Positions 63,463 to 64,000 of a stretch of DNA of 64,000 nucleotides are shown one piece after another (the stretch's first letter is position 1; each line of letters starts with the position of its first letter). The DNA comes from Planctomycetota bacterium. GTDB lineage: Bacteria; Planctomycetota; Phycisphaerae; UBA1845; UTPLA1. Location of the stretch: NCBI GenBank assembly GCA_015654675.1, contig JAATGM010000021.1:1-64000 (forward strand), in the 5' to 3' direction. The notes beneath the pieces were generated by a model. The model saw only the letters and a list, made by a program, of their open reading frames with translations, was not told where the DNA came from and did not search any database. Made by a program: the position numbers and the translations under genes.

Positions 63463-64000
63463 TCAAACCAACGGCTTCGTCAGCCGGAAGAGATCGTACG
63501 ACATCCAACCCCGTCGCAGCAGCCGCTCCATCAACACCAGATAGAGCAGCCGACCCCGATAACCTGGGATCTTGCCCATGCCGTCGCGAAAGAGTGGCGC
63601 CAGACCCTCGTCCAGCGAGCATGCCGCCTCGCGCGACACGTCTTCATGCACCACCAGCTTCAGCCCCGTCTCCGCAAAACACTTGAGATAGTCACGCGCC
63701 GACCAGAGTTTCGCGTGCGTGCTGAATTGCGTGTCAATCAAATTGACCAGCCGCGCCAATGTAAACAGCACTTTGTGCGTCGTCGTGATGTCGCCGAGGC
63801 AGAGCATCCCGCCCGGCCGAAGCACCCGTCGACACTCGCGAATAAACGCCCGCTTGTCGGAATAGTGCAGCGCCGACTCGAGATTGAATATTACGTCGAC
63901 CGAATTGTCCGCCAGCGGAAGGTAGTGCGCATCGCCCTGAACGAAGCTCGGCCGCACCGGCTTTCCTGCCCAGCGCGACTCGGCCTCGCGAACGCTCGAC
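63463..64000 (-). CDS. SAM-dependent methyltransferase, N-terminus beyond the window
   Basis: The frame stays open from its stop at 63463 through base 64000, so the start is outside; the visible 179 residues are the C-terminal part. FVQGDAHYLPLADNSVDVIFNLESALHYSD and FIRECRRVLRPGGMLCLGDI are motifs II-IV of class I methyltransferases (motif I would lie beyond the edge). The C-terminal half (LLYLVLMERLLRRGWMSYDLFRLTKP) resembles small-molecule or lipid methyltransferases. The substrate is unknown. Confidence 0.85.
   Translation of the reverse strand, partial: SSVREAESRWAGKPVRPSFVQGDAHYLPLADNSVDVIFNLESALHYSDKRAFIRECRRVLRPGGMLCLGDITTTHKVLFTLARLVNLIDTQFSTHAKLWSARDYLKCFAETGLKLVVHEDVSREAACSLDEGLAPLFRDGMGKIPGYRGRLLYLVLMERLLRRGWMSYDLFRLTKPLV

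Overview
The window is high-GC bacterial chromosome. It most resembles a planctomycete, probably of the Phycisphaerae type; this is inferred from protein content, since no rRNA is present. The pointers are several PEP-CTERM proteins ending in VPEP-hydrophobic-RRR, at least five secreted proteins ending in paired dockerin-like Ca-binding repeats (GDLNxDG...NxxD), a CSLREA-type beta-helix protein, separate coaB and coaC genes beside rpoZ-gmk-yicC, and a very long SecA.

Layout. 1-3.4 kb: the tail of an IS5-family transposase, a secreted DUF4139-like protein and a sigma-54 activator. 3.6-6.5 kb: an ECF sigma factor coupled to a membrane protein that looks like an anti-sigma/pseudopilin fusion, then a GT87-like glycosyltransferase. 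6.5-10 kb: three PEP-CTERM genes on the minus strand, two of them tandem paralogues, each followed by a hairpin terminator. 10.2-14.8 kb: minus-strand housekeeping genes coaB, coaC, rpoZ, gmk, yicC, secG and tpiA. 14.8-28.5 kb: an M14 carboxypeptidase, an App1-like phosphatase, an NCS2-like permease, tRNA-Pro(UGG), secA, an AraC regulator, an NTF2-like protein and a five-haem cytochrome c with a dockerin tail. 28.6-44.6 kb: a Tat-exported RidA/aminotransferase pair, a candidate thioester-domain PEP-CTERM protein, a large beta-helix protein, a radical SAM protein with a 320-residue N-terminal extension, lipoproteins, acetoacetyl-CoA synthetase and a BNR-propeller protein. 44.7-53.3 kb: two tandem GT-C/TPR membrane proteins, cardiolipin synthase, a universal stress protein, lipA, tmk and holB.

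53.4-62.9 kb is the most coherent system: argR-argG-X-argC-argD-argF'-argB-argE-argH, tightly packed, headed by two dyads resembling ARG boxes and closed by a strong terminator. The carbamoyltransferase has the RRN-type, SMG-less signature of N-acetyl/N-succinyl-ornithine carbamoyltransferases. The pathway therefore probably keeps the acyl group through the citrulline stage, with the M20 enzyme removing it from N-acylcitrulline. No ArgA or ArgJ is present. An unrecognised 356-residue P-loop protein (X) lies between argG and argC and is a candidate for the missing first-step acyltransferase or for a regulator. This is the best lead in the window for something undescribed.

The right edge holds a small TPR protein and a methyltransferase cut by the window end.
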